DNA from: Photobacterium carnosum
GTDB lineage: Bacteria > Pseudomonadota > Gammaproteobacteria > Enterobacterales > Vibrionaceae
Assembly: GCF_002849605.1 (NCBI RefSeq)
Contig: NZ_NPIB01000010.1
Coordinates: forward strand, 62,001-126,000
Reading direction: 5' to 3'
DNA length: 64,000 nucleotides
A program made the position numbers and the translations under genes. Shown here piece by piece: positions 9,929 to 18,939 of this stretch (position 1 is the stretch's first letter; every line of letters begins with the position of its first letter). The notes beneath the pieces were generated by a model. It saw only the letters and a list, made by a program, of their open reading frames with translations. It did not search any database and was not told the origin of the DNA.

Positions 9929-10825
9929 ATGACTAGCAAAACCATTTTTAACCCTGAATTATGGGAAACCGTTCCAGGCTTTAACTTTGAAGATATCACT
10001 TACCATCGTGCTAAAGCGCATGGAACAGTACGTATTGCCATTGATCGTCCTGATTGCTTAAATGCCTTTCGCCCTAAAACTGTCGATGAACTTTACACTG
10101 CGCTTGATCACGCTCGTCAATGGTCAGATGTAGGCTGTGTATTAATTACAGGTAACGGTCCATCTCATAAAGGACAGTGGTCTTTCTCATCAGGTGGCGA
10201 TCAACGTGTCCGTGGTAAAGATGGCTATAAATACGAAGGCGCTGATGCTGGTACGGCTGATGTTGCGCGTATGGGTCGATTGCATATCCTTGAAGTACAA
10301 CGCCTTATTCGTTTTATGCCAAAAGTCGTGATTGCGGTTGTTCCTGGTTGGGCTGTTGGCGGCGGTCATAGCTTACACGTTGTTTGTGACTTAACCCTTG
10401 CTTCTAAAGAGCATGCGGTATTTAAACAAACAGACCCTGATGTAGCATCATTTGACTCAGGTTATGGCTCTGCATACCTTGCAAAAATGATCGGTCAAAA
10501 ACGTGCACGTGAAATATTCTTCTGTGGCTTTAACTACAGCGCTCAAGAAGCCTATGACATGGGTATGGTTAACAAAGCAGTTGATCACTTTGAGCTTGAA
10601 GAAGAAGCACTATGTTGGGCGAAAGAAATTAACAGTAAATCGCCAACTGCAATGCGTATGCTTAAATACGGCTTTAACCTGCCAGACGATGGTCTTGTCG
10701 GTCAGCAATTATTTGCCGGTGAAGCAACCCGCTTAGCTTACGCGTCGGAAGAAGCGCAAGAAGGTCGTGATGCCTTCCTTGAAAAACGCGATAAAGATTT
10801 CAGTAAGTTCCCTTGGCATTATTGA
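9929..10825 (+). CDS. menB: 1,4-dihydroxy-2-naphthoyl-CoA synthase MenB, bicarbonate-independent type
   Basis: 298 residues of the crotonase superfamily. MenB closes the second ring of menaquinone from o-succinylbenzoyl-CoA. Family marks are NAFRP (45-49), SSGGDQRVRG (about 87-96), GWAVGGGHSLH (140-150) and the catalytic Asp176 in SFDSGYG. At the position of E. coli Gly156, which binds bicarbonate, this protein has Asp169 (KQTDPDV). That marks the Asp-bearing type known from Mycobacterium tuberculosis MenB. Long stretches such as HILEVQRLIRFMPKVV also read like the actinobacterial enzyme. A GGAGG lies about 9 nt before the ATG. No other men gene is nearby. Confidence 0.92.
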   Translation: MTSKTIFNPELWETVPGFNFEDITYHRAKAHGTVRIAIDRPDCLNAFRPKTVDELYTALDHARQWSDVGCVLITGNGPSHKGQWSFSSGGDQRVRGKDGYKYEGADAGTADVARMGRLHILEVQRLIRFMPKVVIAVVPGWAVGGGHSLHVVCDLTLASKEHAVFKQTDPDVASFDSGYGSAYLAKMIGQKRAREIFFCGFNYSAQEAYDMGMVNKAVDHFELEEEALCWAKEINSKSPTAMRMLKYGFNLPDDGLVGQQLFAGEATRLAYASEEAQEGRDAFLEKRDKDFSKFPWHY

Positions 10826-10847
10826 TACGTGTAGCAAAAAATAGTCA

Positions 10848-10894
10848 CAAGATGAGCCTGCTGTGTTAGCAATAATGACACTTATCTCATCTTG
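10848..10894 (+). other. Hairpin 3' of menB
   Basis: A 9-bp inverted repeat (CAAGATGAG at 10848-10856, CTCATCTTG at 10886-10894) encloses 29 nt. No T run follows, so by itself it is not an intrinsic terminator. It directly precedes one and may protect the 3' end of the menB mRNA. Confidence 0.5.
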
Positions 10895-10928
10895 AAAATA
10901 AAAGCTCTTATTCAAGGGCTTTTATTTT
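10895..10928 (+). terminator. Intrinsic terminator of menB
   Basis: An 11-bp stem (AAAATAAAAGC at 10895-10905 with GCTTTTATTTT at 10918-10928) with a T-rich 3' arm. It is palindromic enough to work in both directions. Confidence 0.8.
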
Positions 10929-11114
10929 AAAAACGATTGGTTATCATAAAACACCGTCATATTTTTACTTATTAACAAAATAAACATCAGAAACATGATC
11001 CCTTTCTCGAAATAAATCACTCTACCCTTTGAATTCTTAGCGATGAAGTTCTAGCATTAACAGCAGAGTAATTCTTAGTCCATTTTCTGGCTTAATCGCA
11101 ACAGAGTTTATCGT

Positions 11115-12803
11115 ATGAATAACAATAAAAGACCTCTATATATTCCTTATGCTGGCCCAATACTTCTTGAAACGCCACTATTAAACAAAGGTAGCGCATT
11201 CTCTATTGAAGAGCGTATGTTCTTCAACTTAGAAGGTCTTCTTCCTGAAGCTATTGAATCAATCGAAGAACAAACAGAACGTGCTTATAAGCAATATCAG
11301 AAATTTGATAATGATATGGATAAGCACATTTACTTACGTAATATCCAAGACACTAATGAAACACTTTTCCATCGCCTTGTAGAAAATCACATCACAGAAA
11401 TGATGCCGATCATTTATACACCGACGGTTGGTTCTGCCTGTGAAGATTTTTCAAATATCTATCGTCGCGGTCGTGGATTATTCATTTCATACCCAAACCG
11501 TGATCGTATTGAAGACATGCTTAACAATGCCTCACGCCAAAATGTAAAAGTCATTGTGGTTACCGATGGTGAACGTATTCTAGGCCTAGGCGATCAAGGT
11601 ATCGGCGGCATGGGTATTCCTATTGGTAAACTATCGCTTTACACCGCTTGTGGTGGTATTAGCCCGGCTTACACCTTACCGGTTGTACTTGATGTAGGTA
11701 CTAATAACCCACAACGACTGTCTGATCCAATGTACATGGGTTGGCGTCATACTCGAATTACGGGCGCTGAATATGACAACTTTGTTGATGATTTCATTCA
11801 AGCCGTTAAACATCGTTGGCCTGAAGCATTAATTCAATTTGAAGATTTTGCTCAAAAAAATGCGATGCCATTACTTGAGCGTTATAAAGATAAAGTATGT
11901 TGTTTTAATGATGATATTCAAGGCACTGCGGCGGTCACTGTTGGTTCATTATTAGCAGCATGTAAAGCCGCTGGCACTAAGTTCTCTGATCAACGTATTG
12001 CTTTCTTAGGTGCAGGTTCTGCTGGCTGTGGTATTGCAGAAGCTATTATCGCGCAAATGACAGCTGATGGTATTACAGATGCTCAAGCACGTAGCCAAGT
12101 CTATATGGTGGATCGTTGGGGTTTGTTAGTTGAAAACATGCCAAACCTACTTAACTTCCAGCAAGCACTGATCCAAAAGAACACCAATATTAAAGATTGG
12201 GAACTATCGGATAACAACATTTCATTATTAGATGTTATGCGAAATGCAAAACCAACCGTACTGATTGGTGTTTCTGGTGTACCAGGACTATTCAGTGAAG
12301 AAGTGATCCGTGAAATGTATGCTCACTGCCCACGTCCTATTATCTTCCCGCTATCAAACCCAACCAGTCGAGTTGAAGCAACACCATTTGACTTAATTCA
12401 TTGGACAGAAGGTAACGCATTAGTCGCAACAGGTTCACCCTTTGCTCCTGTTGTTTATGAAGGTAAAACCTACCCAATTGTTCAATGTAATAATATTTAC
12501 ATTTTCCCTGGTATTGGTTTAGGCGTGCTAGCCGTTAATGCTCGTCGAGTTACTAATGAAATGTTAATGGAAAGTAGCCGTGCTTTAGCTGAGTACTCAC
12601 CATTAGCGATTCACGGTGAAGGCCCACTACTTCCCGGACTTGAAGATATTCAAAAAGTATCACGTAAAATTGCTTTTGCTGTGGCTAAAAAAGCCGTCGA
12701 GCAGCATAATGCGCCTAAACATTCAGATGAACGTATTCGTGAGAAAATTGACGCTAATTTCTGGAAATCAGGATACCGTCGTTATAAACGTACTTCATTT
12801 TAA
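11115..12803 (+). CDS. maeA: NAD-dependent malic enzyme (oxaloacetate-decarboxylating)
   Basis: 562 residues, near-colinear with E. coli MaeA/SfcA (565). It converts malate and NAD+ to pyruvate, CO2 and NADH in the cytosol. Conserved blocks: IYTPTVG with the catalytic Tyr, [11 protein letters not shown] with the catalytic Lys, [10 protein letters not shown] with the metal-binding acidic residues, the Rossmann motif [11 protein letters not shown], and [10 protein letters not shown]. The large-subunit malic enzyme form lacks a phosphotransacetylase extension, as in MaeA rather than MaeB. It is monocistronic with its own terminator. Confidence 0.96.
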   Translation: MNNNKRPLYIPYAGPILLETPLLNKGSAFSIEERMFFNLEGLLPEAIESIEEQTERAYKQYQKFDNDMDKHIYLRNIQDTNETLFHRLVENHITEMMPIIYTPTVGSACEDFSNIYRRGRGLFISYPNRDRIEDMLNNASRQNVKVIVVTDGERILGLGDQGIGGMGIPIGKLSLYTACGGISPAYTLPVVLDVGTNNPQRLSDPMYMGWRHTRITGAEYDNFVDDFIQAVKHRWPEALIQFEDFAQKNAMPLLERYKDKVCCFNDDIQGTAAVTVGSLLAACKAAGTKFSDQRIAFLGAGSAGCGIAEAIIAQMTADGITDAQARSQVYMVDRWGLLVENMPNLLNFQQALIQKNTNIKDWELSDNNISLLDVMRNAKPTVLIGVSGVPGLFSEEVIREMYAHCPRPIIFPLSNPTSRVEATPFDLIHWTEGNALVATGSPFAPVVYEGKTYPIVQCNNIYIFPGIGLGVLAVNARRVTNEMLMESSRALAEYSPLAIHGEGPLLPGLEDIQKVSRKIAFAVAKKAVEQHNAPKHSDERIREKIDANFWKSGYRRYKRTSF

Positions 12804-12823
12804 TTAAGTATTCATTCATTTCT

Positions 12824-12857
12824 AAAATCCGAAGTGTGATATAACACTTCGGATTTT
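12824..12857 (+). terminator. Intrinsic terminator of maeA
   Basis: A perfect 14-bp stem (AAAATCCGAAGTGT at 12824-12837 with its complement at 12844-12857), loop GATATA, ending in TTTT. Confidence 0.9.
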
Positions 12858-13002
12858 CATTTAAAGCACTTTAATGCATGAAATTGCGCACAAAACCCAC
12901 AAACTCGCTCTATTCGCTCTTCTGTTTTCGCTTTTTTAAACAAAAACATCATTTATTAAGGTAAGATATTAATAAAGCATTATATTTTTAGTTTGGATAA
13001 TT

Positions 13003-13782
13003 ATGAAACTGCTCAACATTATTCGCATTACTGCAGTTCTCTTTATCATCTTTATTGCAACGTTATTATTACTTGATCGTTGGGTTTCAGCACAAACTGA
13101 AAGTCAAATTTATCATGACCCAGCAAAACTACCCGCGTATAAAGTGGGATTAGTTTTAGGCACCAGTAAGTACATCGCTAAAACCCTCAACCCTTATTAC
13201 ACCTATCGCATGTCTGCTGCGGTCGATCTCTATAACAAGCATAAAGTTGATGTCTTTTTAGTCAGTGGTGATAACGCACATCGCTCATATAATGAACCAC
13301 GCACAATGAAACGTGATTTATTAAAGGCTGGCGTTGCTAAAAATGAGATTGTATTAGACTATGCTGGCTTTCGTACGCTTGATTCTGTCGTTCGAGCCAA
13401 AGAAGTGTTTGATACTAACCGTTTTGTTATTATTACCCAGCAATTTCATTGTGAACGAGCGCTATTTATTGCTGATCACTATAATATAAACGCCACCTGT
13501 TTAGCGGTTAAAGAACCTCAACGTGGTATGGCTAGTTTTAAAATTCGAGTACGTGAAGTTTTTGCTCGTGTCAAAGCAATGATTGATCTCTTTATTTTAC
13601 ACGAACAACCTAAATTTTTAGGTCCGAAAGAACCGATTATTGATCCATTATTAAAACCTGAGACTGAACACTCTATTCAATCTACAATTAAAGATGTTTC
13701 AGTAACTAAAGAAGATCTAGCACCTAAAAATTCTAAGATAATCACACCATCTTCAGCTGTTAATACAATTTCCATGCCATAA
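13003..13782 (+). CDS. sanA: SanA-like envelope protein (DUF218/YdcF fold)
   Basis: 259 residues. One N-terminal membrane helix (about 7-25) precedes a DUF218 domain with VGLVLGTSKY (about 48-57), LVSGDN (about 85-90), the ExxxM-type NEPRTMKRDL, and ITQQFHCERALFIA. The whole body aligns with E. coli SanA, which affects envelope permeability and vancomycin exclusion at high temperature. The C-terminal tail after LGPKEPI is a lineage-specific, low-complexity extension rich in Lys, Pro and Ser. Anchored in the inner membrane, domain probably periplasmic. Confidence 0.9.
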   Translation: MKLLNIIRITAVLFIIFIATLLLLDRWVSAQTESQIYHDPAKLPAYKVGLVLGTSKYIAKTLNPYYTYRMSAAVDLYNKHKVDVFLVSGDNAHRSYNEPRTMKRDLLKAGVAKNEIVLDYAGFRTLDSVVRAKEVFDTNRFVIITQQFHCERALFIADHYNINATCLAVKEPQRGMASFKIRVREVFARVKAMIDLFILHEQPKFLGPKEPIIDPLLKPETEHSIQSTIKDVSVTKEDLAPKNSKIITPSSAVNTISMP

Positions 13783-13796
13783 TCATGCTGCACTAA

Positions 13797-13830
13797 AAAA
13801 GCCAGCCACATTATAATGCGTCTGGCTTTT
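13797..13830. terminator. Bidirectional intrinsic terminator 3' of sanA
   Basis: Stem AAAAGCCAG (13797-13805) with CTGGCTTTT (13822-13830), with T runs in both directions. It would serve sanA on the plus strand and the small minus-strand ORF at 13851-13967. Confidence 0.85.
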
Positions 13831-13850
13831 AATTGGCTTTATTAAAAATA

Positions 13851-13967
13851 TTAATTAACCCGTTGTTTATTCTTCATTTTATCAAGTACTCGTTTTCGAA
13901 CACATCGTATATGTTCTTGAGCCTCTTTATGAATTTTTTTAGTTAAGCAGATCTTTTTTTCTTTCAT
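13851..13967 (-). CDS. Possible 38-residue basic small protein
   Basis: ATG at 13967, stop at 13851. The product, beginning MKEKKICLTKKIHKE, is very rich in Lys and Arg and has no hydrophobic segment. It sits between the bidirectional sanA terminator and an intergenic region that could hold a promoter, which fits a small gene. The ribosome binding site is poor (a GGTGG about 12 nt upstream). No family is recognised. It could be spurious. Confidence 0.3.
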   Translation of the reverse strand: MKEKKICLTKKIHKEAQEHIRCVRKRVLDKMKNKQRVN

Positions 13968-14274
13968 TGTTTATTAGCCACCACAATAAGCACTCCGTTG
14001 CATTTGAGATGTTAACATAAACTAAAATATACAGCACTGTTTATCTTTTCACAAAATTATATAATGATAAAAATCGATATTGCCGCAATAAATATTCTCC
14101 AAAAAATATTACCCAGAGAAACATAAAATCACAACGCTAATAAATAACAAACAATCATACCGCATTAACATACTTCTATCACATTAATACTACCACTACA
14201 CAACGTATTATCATTTCCGCTTATTAAAGCTAACTATAAAAATAATCTAGCCTCAATATATGGAAGATTCACCT
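13968..14274. other. AT-rich intergenic region before the SLC13 gene
   Basis: Very AT-rich, without an open frame of note. It presumably holds the promoter of the SLC13 symporter gene. I see no convincing operator, repeat or RNA fold. Confidence 0.5.
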
Positions 14275-15645
14275 ATGACAACCCTCAAACTCACGCTCAA
14301 ACATTGGTTATTCAATAGAAATAGCTTAATCCTACTTGGCAATAGTTTACTGATGATCATTCTTCTCAATACATTACCTTTTGAACGTAATGTTGTGATT
14401 GGCTTAAGCATCTTATTTTTCATTGCTATAATGTGGTTAACAGAAGCCATTCACGTCAGTATTACTGCTCTACTCGTCCCACTTTTAGCCGTGGGATTTG
14501 GTGTTTTTGATACTTCAAAAGCCTTAAGCAGTTTTTCTAATCCAATAATATTCTTATTCTTAGGAGGATTTGCACTTGCTGCAGCACTACATAAACAACA
14601 ACTCGATCAAGTCATAGCCGATAAAGTACTCATTGCAGCCAAAGGCCGTATGTCTGTTGCTGTATTTATGTTATTTGGTGTAACTGCAGGATTATCGATG
14701 TGGATCAGTAATACCGCTACCACAGCAATGATGTTGCCACTTGTGCTTGGTGTTTTAAGTAAAGTGAATACTAAAAGCGGCCATAAAACCTATGTTTTTG
14801 TATTATTAGGTACGGCTTATTGTGCCAGTATTGGTGGTATCGCAACCATTGTTGGTAGTCCACCCAATGCGATTGCAGCGGCTGAAGTGGGTTTAAGTTT
14901 TACTGAATGGATGGCCTTTGGCGTACCCGTTACCATTATTCTATTACCGGTTACCGTTGCCCTATTGTATGTAATATTAAAACCAGATCTAAACCACCAA
15001 TTTGAACTTAATCACAATCCAATTCAATGGAGTAACGGTAAATTAATTACTATGCTTATTTTTATAGTAACCGTGGCCTTATGGATTTTCAGTAAGCCTG
15101 TGAATGCTTTTTTAGGCGGATATGCTAAATTTGATACATTAGTCGCGTTAAGCGCCATTATCATGCTTGCAGTATCACGAGTTGTTGAATGGAAAGATAT
15201 TAAAAATTCAACTGATTGGGGCGTGCTATTATTATTTGGTGGCGGTATTTGCTTAAGTAATATTCTTAAAGCAACAGGAACAAGTGTATTCCTTGCAACC
15301 GCGCTAAGTGATATGTTGCACCAAGCAGGGCTCTTACTTACTATTCTTGCTGTGGCTATTTTTGTGGTTTTTCTTACGGAGTTTGCAAGTAATACTGCGA
15401 GTGCTGCTTTATTAGTTCCTGTTTTTGCAACGGTTGCAGAAGCATTAGGAGTCTCACCTGTTGTATTAGCGGCATTAATTGCTATTAGTGCATCTTGTGC
15501 ATTTATGTTACCCGTGGCTACACCACCCAATGCGATTGTATTTAGTACTGGTTATATAAAACAAAGTGAAATGATGCGAGTCGGATTTTATTTAAATATT
15601 GTTTGTATTATATTCTTAACTATATTCACATGGTTATTCTGGTAA
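14275..15645 (+). CDS. SLC13/DASS family sodium-coupled anion (dicarboxylate) symporter
   Basis: 456 residues from the ATG at 14275. I prefer it over an ATG five codons earlier because GGAAG stands 8 nt before it. About 11 membrane segments. The two diagnostic SNT motifs of the divalent anion:sodium symporters are present: [13 protein letters not shown] in the first half and [13 protein letters not shown] in the second, each followed by a PPNAI loop ([20 protein letters not shown]). Members take up succinate, malate, citrate or sulfate with Na+; the substrate here is most likely a di- or tricarboxylate, by family only. Malic enzyme lies 1.5 kb upstream but in a separate unit. Confidence 0.9.
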   Translation: MTTLKLTLKHWLFNRNSLILLGNSLLMIILLNTLPFERNVVIGLSILFFIAIMWLTEAIHVSITALLVPLLAVGFGVFDTSKALSSFSNPIIFLFLGGFALAAALHKQQLDQVIADKVLIAAKGRMSVAVFMLFGVTAGLSMWISNTATTAMMLPLVLGVLSKVNTKSGHKTYVFVLLGTAYCASIGGIATIVGSPPNAIAAAEVGLSFTEWMAFGVPVTIILLPVTVALLYVILKPDLNHQFELNHNPIQWSNGKLITMLIFIVTVALWIFSKPVNAFLGGYAKFDTLVALSAIIMLAVSRVVEWKDIKNSTDWGVLLLFGGGICLSNILKATGTSVFLATALSDMLHQAGLLLTILAVAIFVVFLTEFASNTASAALLVPVFATVAEALGVSPVVLAALIAISASCAFMLPVATPPNAIVFSTGYIKQSEMMRVGFYLNIVCIIFLTIFTWLFW

Positions 15646-15679
15646 ATAAACACACTATCACATAAGAAAAATAATGCAC

Positions 15680-15709
15680 AAAAAGGTGACGATAATCGTC
15701 ACCTTTTTT
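15680..15709. terminator. Bidirectional intrinsic terminator 3' of the SLC13 gene
   Basis: A stem of about 13 bp, AAAAAGGTGACGA (15680-15692) with TCGTCACC plus the T run (15696-15709), loop TAA. It lies between two convergent genes. Confidence 0.9.
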
Positions 15710-15720
15710 AATAAATCACT

Positions 15721-16119
15721 TTAATTTAAAATAAACAATAAATGTTCACTATTACCTTTGATAAACTCAATAGTACCTTCTATTCTATTATTCAATTCAG
15801 TTAATTGCTGTTCATCAAGAGAATATGGCATATAAACAATAAGCTGTGTAATGCCTTCTTGTTTTGCCAAATATAATAATAAAATTAAGTTATTAGTATC
15901 ACTAGCATGACTTGATAACACTTTTAATGCTTTAGCTTCTAATTGCTCAGCACAAGATAAATGATTATTCTCTGTTGTGTTTATTATCACTTCAAATGAT
16001 GGGATTAAATATTTTATGGCATCCATAAATGACAAACGTTGCTGGCATGATTTAGATAGAAATTCTGTGTAATCAAAAATCACATCCTTTTCTATAACCT
16101 TCTCAACTACTGTTTCCAT
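15721..16119 (-). CDS. Hypothetical protein, 132 residues
   Basis: Cytosolic, acidic, no signal peptide or membrane helix. It shows an alternating alpha/beta character: a long helical middle with EQLEAKALKVL, a strand-like ITQLIVYMPY, and a C-terminal ELNNRIEGTIEFIKGNSEHLLFIL. AAGGAT 4-5 nt before the ATG supports expression. It is convergent with the SLC13 gene and has no operon partner. I do not recognise the family. Confidence 0.7.
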   Translation of the reverse strand: METVVEKVIEKDVIFDYTEFLSKSCQQRLSFMDAIKYLIPSFEVIINTTENNHLSCAEQLEAKALKVLSSHASDTNNLILLLYLAKQEGITQLIVYMPYSLDEQQLTELNNRIEGTIEFIKGNSEHLLFILN

Positions 16120-16617
16120 AGCTATCCTTAGTCAGAAACATCGTATGTGCTCAATACAATTGATACACCGCTAGATAACCTAACGCGAGTAATTACTATA
16201 CGTCTATACTAATTTTAGTTGTATATATCACAATTAAAATATGTGACAAATATCACGCGCCACCTACAAATTCACACATAAAAAATACCATAAAAACAAT
16301 TATTTAACATATAAGAAGCAACCAATACCCTCTAAAAAATACATAATCTATAAAATCAATTTAAATTTGTAAAAAATAGCTAATAGTCATAATTTACATC
16401 GTGCCTCTATACGACGACAACTCAACCCAATACACCATCTACCGAATACTTTTTTTAGTTTCCTTTCAATACACTATCTATAAGTGCGATAAAACAAAAC
16501 AATTAAACGACATTTTATTCATCTACTTTACATCTTATTGCGCTAAATTAGGACAATTTAAGATATTGACCCAAATTAACTATAAAAACGACTGGTAACT
16601 TACCGTCTACAAGTCTA
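16120..16617. other. Long AT-rich region upstream of the riboswitch
   Basis: About 500 bp without a convincing gene. A 65-codon plus-strand frame at 16401-16598 has no ribosome binding site and an atypical composition, so I do not call it. The region should contain the promoter of the 15721-16119 gene (minus) and that of the riboswitch transcript (plus). Confidence 0.5.
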
Positions 16618-16790
16618 AAATTGCCTCGTTTGGGGAGTAGTCACAATTGTTCGCCTGTCGTCATCTCGAAGCCATACGCTTCCGGCAGCCGTAAGTGGAT
16701 TTGCTCGCAGTAACTTTTGTCTACCATAGACACTACTGCTAGCACCATTTTGACGAGACCAATGCCATTATCGTTTACATAAAAATGTAA
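16618..16790 (+). promoter_or_regulatory. yybP-ykoY (manganese) riboswitch
   Basis: The two most conserved sequences of this aptamer class are present in order: TTTGGGGAGTAG (16629-16640) and TGACGAGACCAATGCC (16751-16766). TTGG and CCAA beside them can close the P1 stem, with a variable arm between them (GC-rich hairpin around 16670-16710). The class binds Mn2+ and commonly precedes TerC/Alx or MntP exporters. The next gene is an Alx/TerC homologue, which supports the call independently. Confidence 0.93.
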
Positions 16791-16794
16791 TCGA

Positions 16795-16825
16795 ACCTAT
16801 GCAACATAATTGCATGGGTTTTTTT
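16795..16825 (+). terminator. Intrinsic terminator after the riboswitch (expression platform)
   Basis: A 10-bp stem (ACCTATGCAA at 16795-16804 with TTGCATGGGT at 16810-16819, one G-U pair, loop CATAA) followed by seven T. It stands between the aptamer and the coding sequence, so transcriptional control by Mn2+ is the simplest reading. A second hairpin follows at about 16833-16873 (AAGGT...ACCTT outer, TAGGC/GCCTA inner). Confidence 0.85.
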
Positions 16826-17008
16826 AATGTGCGGAAGGTTTTGTTTAGGCTCGCCTATGGGATACCTTTCGTATTTTATTTTGTGCAATAATACATTGTT
16901 ATGAGTACTGTTTTATTTGACTCGATTTTCATAAATATCGTTAAATAAACAACAAGACTAATAGTAATAAATTAATGCACTCGATATTTATATAAAAGAG
17001 AGAACTCT

Positions 17009-17962
17009 ATGAGTATTTTTAGTTATGAAGGGTTTGCTGTATTAACAGTATTAATGTTTGCATTGGATTTGTACCAAACACGTGGCGGTAAAATATCAAT
17101 TAAAACAGCGGCACTTTGGAGTGTTTTTTGGGTATGTTTGGCTTTTATTTTTATGGGCTTTATTTATCTATATTGGCCACAAATGGCACCAGAAAGCACA
17201 TATACAAATAAACAAGCAGCAACATCGTTTATTACTGGTTACTTATTAGAAAAATCTCTAAGTGTTGATAACTTATTTGTCTTTGCCTTAATCTTTAGTC
17301 AATTTACGGTGCCAGAACGTTTACGTCCTCGTATCCTAATGTTGGGTATTGTTGGTGCTCTTTTCTTACGAGCAGGTTTGATTGGCGTTGGTGCAAAACT
17401 ATTAGCTGACTATCACTGGATCCTATATATTTTCGCTGTTTTCTTACTTTACACAGGCTTTAAGCTTTGGCGTGAAGGTGAAGAAGAACAAGAAGATTTC
17501 TCAAATTCAGCGCCTGTACGTATTGTAAAACGCTTCTTTAGAGTCGCAGATGATTATCATGATCATAAAATGTTTGTTAAAGATGATAAAGGCTGGTTAG
17601 CAACACCATTGTTAGTTGTAGTCGCAGTTATTTCACTAACAGATGTAATGTTTGCACTGGATTCAATTCCTGCAATTTTTGCTGTTACCCAAGAAGCATT
17701 CTTAGTCTTTACTGCTAACGTGTTTGCCCTACTAGGTTTACGTTCACTGTATTTTGTATTAGAAGGCATGTTAACCCGCTTCTGTTATTTACGTGTTGCG
17801 TTGGCATTTATATTAAGCTTCATTGGTATCAAAATGTTACTTGTTGGTTCACCGTATGCGATTCCAACTTTGATTTCACTTTGCGTAATCATTCTTTCCA
17901 TTACAATTGCTATCAGTGCGTCATTATGGAAAACACGTAATATTGAAACAATTGAACAATAA
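17009..17962 (+). CDS. alx: Alx/TerC family manganese exporter
   Basis: 317 residues with about nine membrane helices; E. coli Alx has 321. Hallmarks of the TerC family: FALDLYQ near the N-terminus, TGYLLEKSLSVDNLFVF (about 75-92), a cytosolic loop with the acidic stretch EGEEEQED, and LTDVMFALDSIPAIFAV (about 210-226). The paired Asp residues of the SVDN and FALDSIP segments are conserved metal-site candidates. Alx-type proteins export Mn2+ from the cytosol. The upstream Mn riboswitch and terminator give the likely control; about 180 nt of leader separate the terminator from the ATG (GAGAG ribosome site). Confidence 0.93.
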   Translation: MSIFSYEGFAVLTVLMFALDLYQTRGGKISIKTAALWSVFWVCLAFIFMGFIYLYWPQMAPESTYTNKQAATSFITGYLLEKSLSVDNLFVFALIFSQFTVPERLRPRILMLGIVGALFLRAGLIGVGAKLLADYHWILYIFAVFLLYTGFKLWREGEEEQEDFSNSAPVRIVKRFFRVADDYHDHKMFVKDDKGWLATPLLVVVAVISLTDVMFALDSIPAIFAVTQEAFLVFTANVFALLGLRSLYFVLEGMLTRFCYLRVALAFILSFIGIKMLLVGSPYAIPTLISLCVIILSITIAISASLWKTRNIETIEQ

Positions 17963-17986
17963 TTACTGCTAATTACTGATTAAATA

Positions 17987-18030
17987 AAAAATGCCACTGT
18001 TAACTAAAATAGATAACCAGTGGCATTTTT
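17987..18030. terminator. Bidirectional intrinsic terminator 3' of alx
   Basis: A 13-bp stem (AAAAATGCCACTG at 17987-17999 with its complement at 18018-18030). It is shared with the convergent HAD gene. Confidence 0.9.
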
Positions 18031-18060
18031 ATTGTTTACTTTATAATCGTTAACTATTTA

Positions 18061-18792
18061 CTAAGCAAAATGTTGCGTTACCACATTCAAGAGCTGTTGT
18101 GGTTGCGTCACAATATATGATGGTGTGATTTGCGAAAGCTTGTCATGATCGCTCTCCTTGCCAGTATCAATCCACACACTAGCAATACCCGCCCCGTTTG
18201 CACCAGCAATATCAGCTGCTAATGAGTCTCCCATATGTAGAACTTCACTTGGCTCACAGCCCACTAAATCTAATGCTTTTTTAAAAATACTGAATGCAGG
18301 TTTCTCTTCCGCTTCTTCCCCACCAATAATAATATGATCTACATGTTGATCCATTGCTGTGGCGGCAAGTTTAGGATATTGAGAAAAAACAGGACCGTTA
18401 GTGATCACCACCAGCTTATACTGCTGACGTAGCGTTGCGAGCATCGCTTTAACTTCAGGAAAGAAATCAAATCCAGCCATACGACCATTATCAAATGCTG
18501 CTTGAATAGCGACAGCTTGCTCAAAAGAAAGGGTTATCTGTTGCTGAGTAAATAATGTTTGTACTAATGTTTGACGAAACAGTAATTCATTATCTAATAG
18601 CACCACTAATTGCGGAAATTCACTATTTAGCTGTTTATAAATTCCAGCGATATAACGTTGGCAAAAAACATCTGCATTCAATGTCGGAAACTGTGATTGA
18701 ACATAATGTTTTAACGTCGCCAATGCTTGTTTATCTGCAACTGATGTCGCACATAAGGTTTCATCCATATCTAAAAAAATAGCTTTTAACAT
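18061..18792 (-). CDS. HAD-IA family hydrolase (phosphatase)
   Basis: 243 residues with all four haloacid dehalogenase motifs: I FLDMDETL (about 6-13, nucleophile Asp8 and acid/base Asp10), II VITNG, III the Lys in EEKPAF, IV GDSLAADIAGA. A helical cap lies between motifs I and II, as in subclass IA. The layout resembles N-acylneuraminate-9-phosphatase and YjjG-type nucleotide phosphatases; the substrate cannot be decided. Single-gene unit. Confidence 0.88.
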   Translation of the reverse strand: MLKAIFLDMDETLCATSVADKQALATLKHYVQSQFPTLNADVFCQRYIAGIYKQLNSEFPQLVVLLDNELLFRQTLVQTLFTQQQITLSFEQAVAIQAAFDNGRMAGFDFFPEVKAMLATLRQQYKLVVITNGPVFSQYPKLAATAMDQHVDHIIIGGEEAEEKPAFSIFKKALDLVGCEPSEVLHMGDSLAADIAGANGAGIASVWIDTGKESDHDKLSQITPSYIVTQPQQLLNVVTQHFA

Positions 18793-18887
18793 TACGTTCC
18801 CATTGTGCCGCAGATCACGACACCCTAACTATGTTGTTTTAAAATAATAACTAAATTCTACCTTGAGTAAGCAACTTTCGCACATAA

Positions 18888-18915
18888 AAAAGCCAGCATC
18901 TAAGTGCTGGCTTTT
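18888..18915. terminator. Intrinsic terminator 3' of the first L,D-transpeptidase gene
   Basis: An 11-bp stem (AAAAGCCAGCA at 18888-18898 with its complement at 18905-18915), loop TCTAAG. On the minus strand a T run follows. It is located after the stop at 18940. Confidence 0.88.
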
Positions 18916-18939
18916 ACATATTACGCAATCAATACTACT

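Noticed and set aside
15024..15530. 168-codon minus-strand ORF opposite the SLC13 gene
   Set aside because: It is a shadow frame of a well-supported membrane transporter, has no ribosome site and an unnatural composition.
16401..16598. 65-codon plus-strand ORF upstream of the Mn riboswitch
   Set aside because: No ribosome binding site, AT-driven composition, no resemblance to a protein family; more likely leader or promoter DNA.
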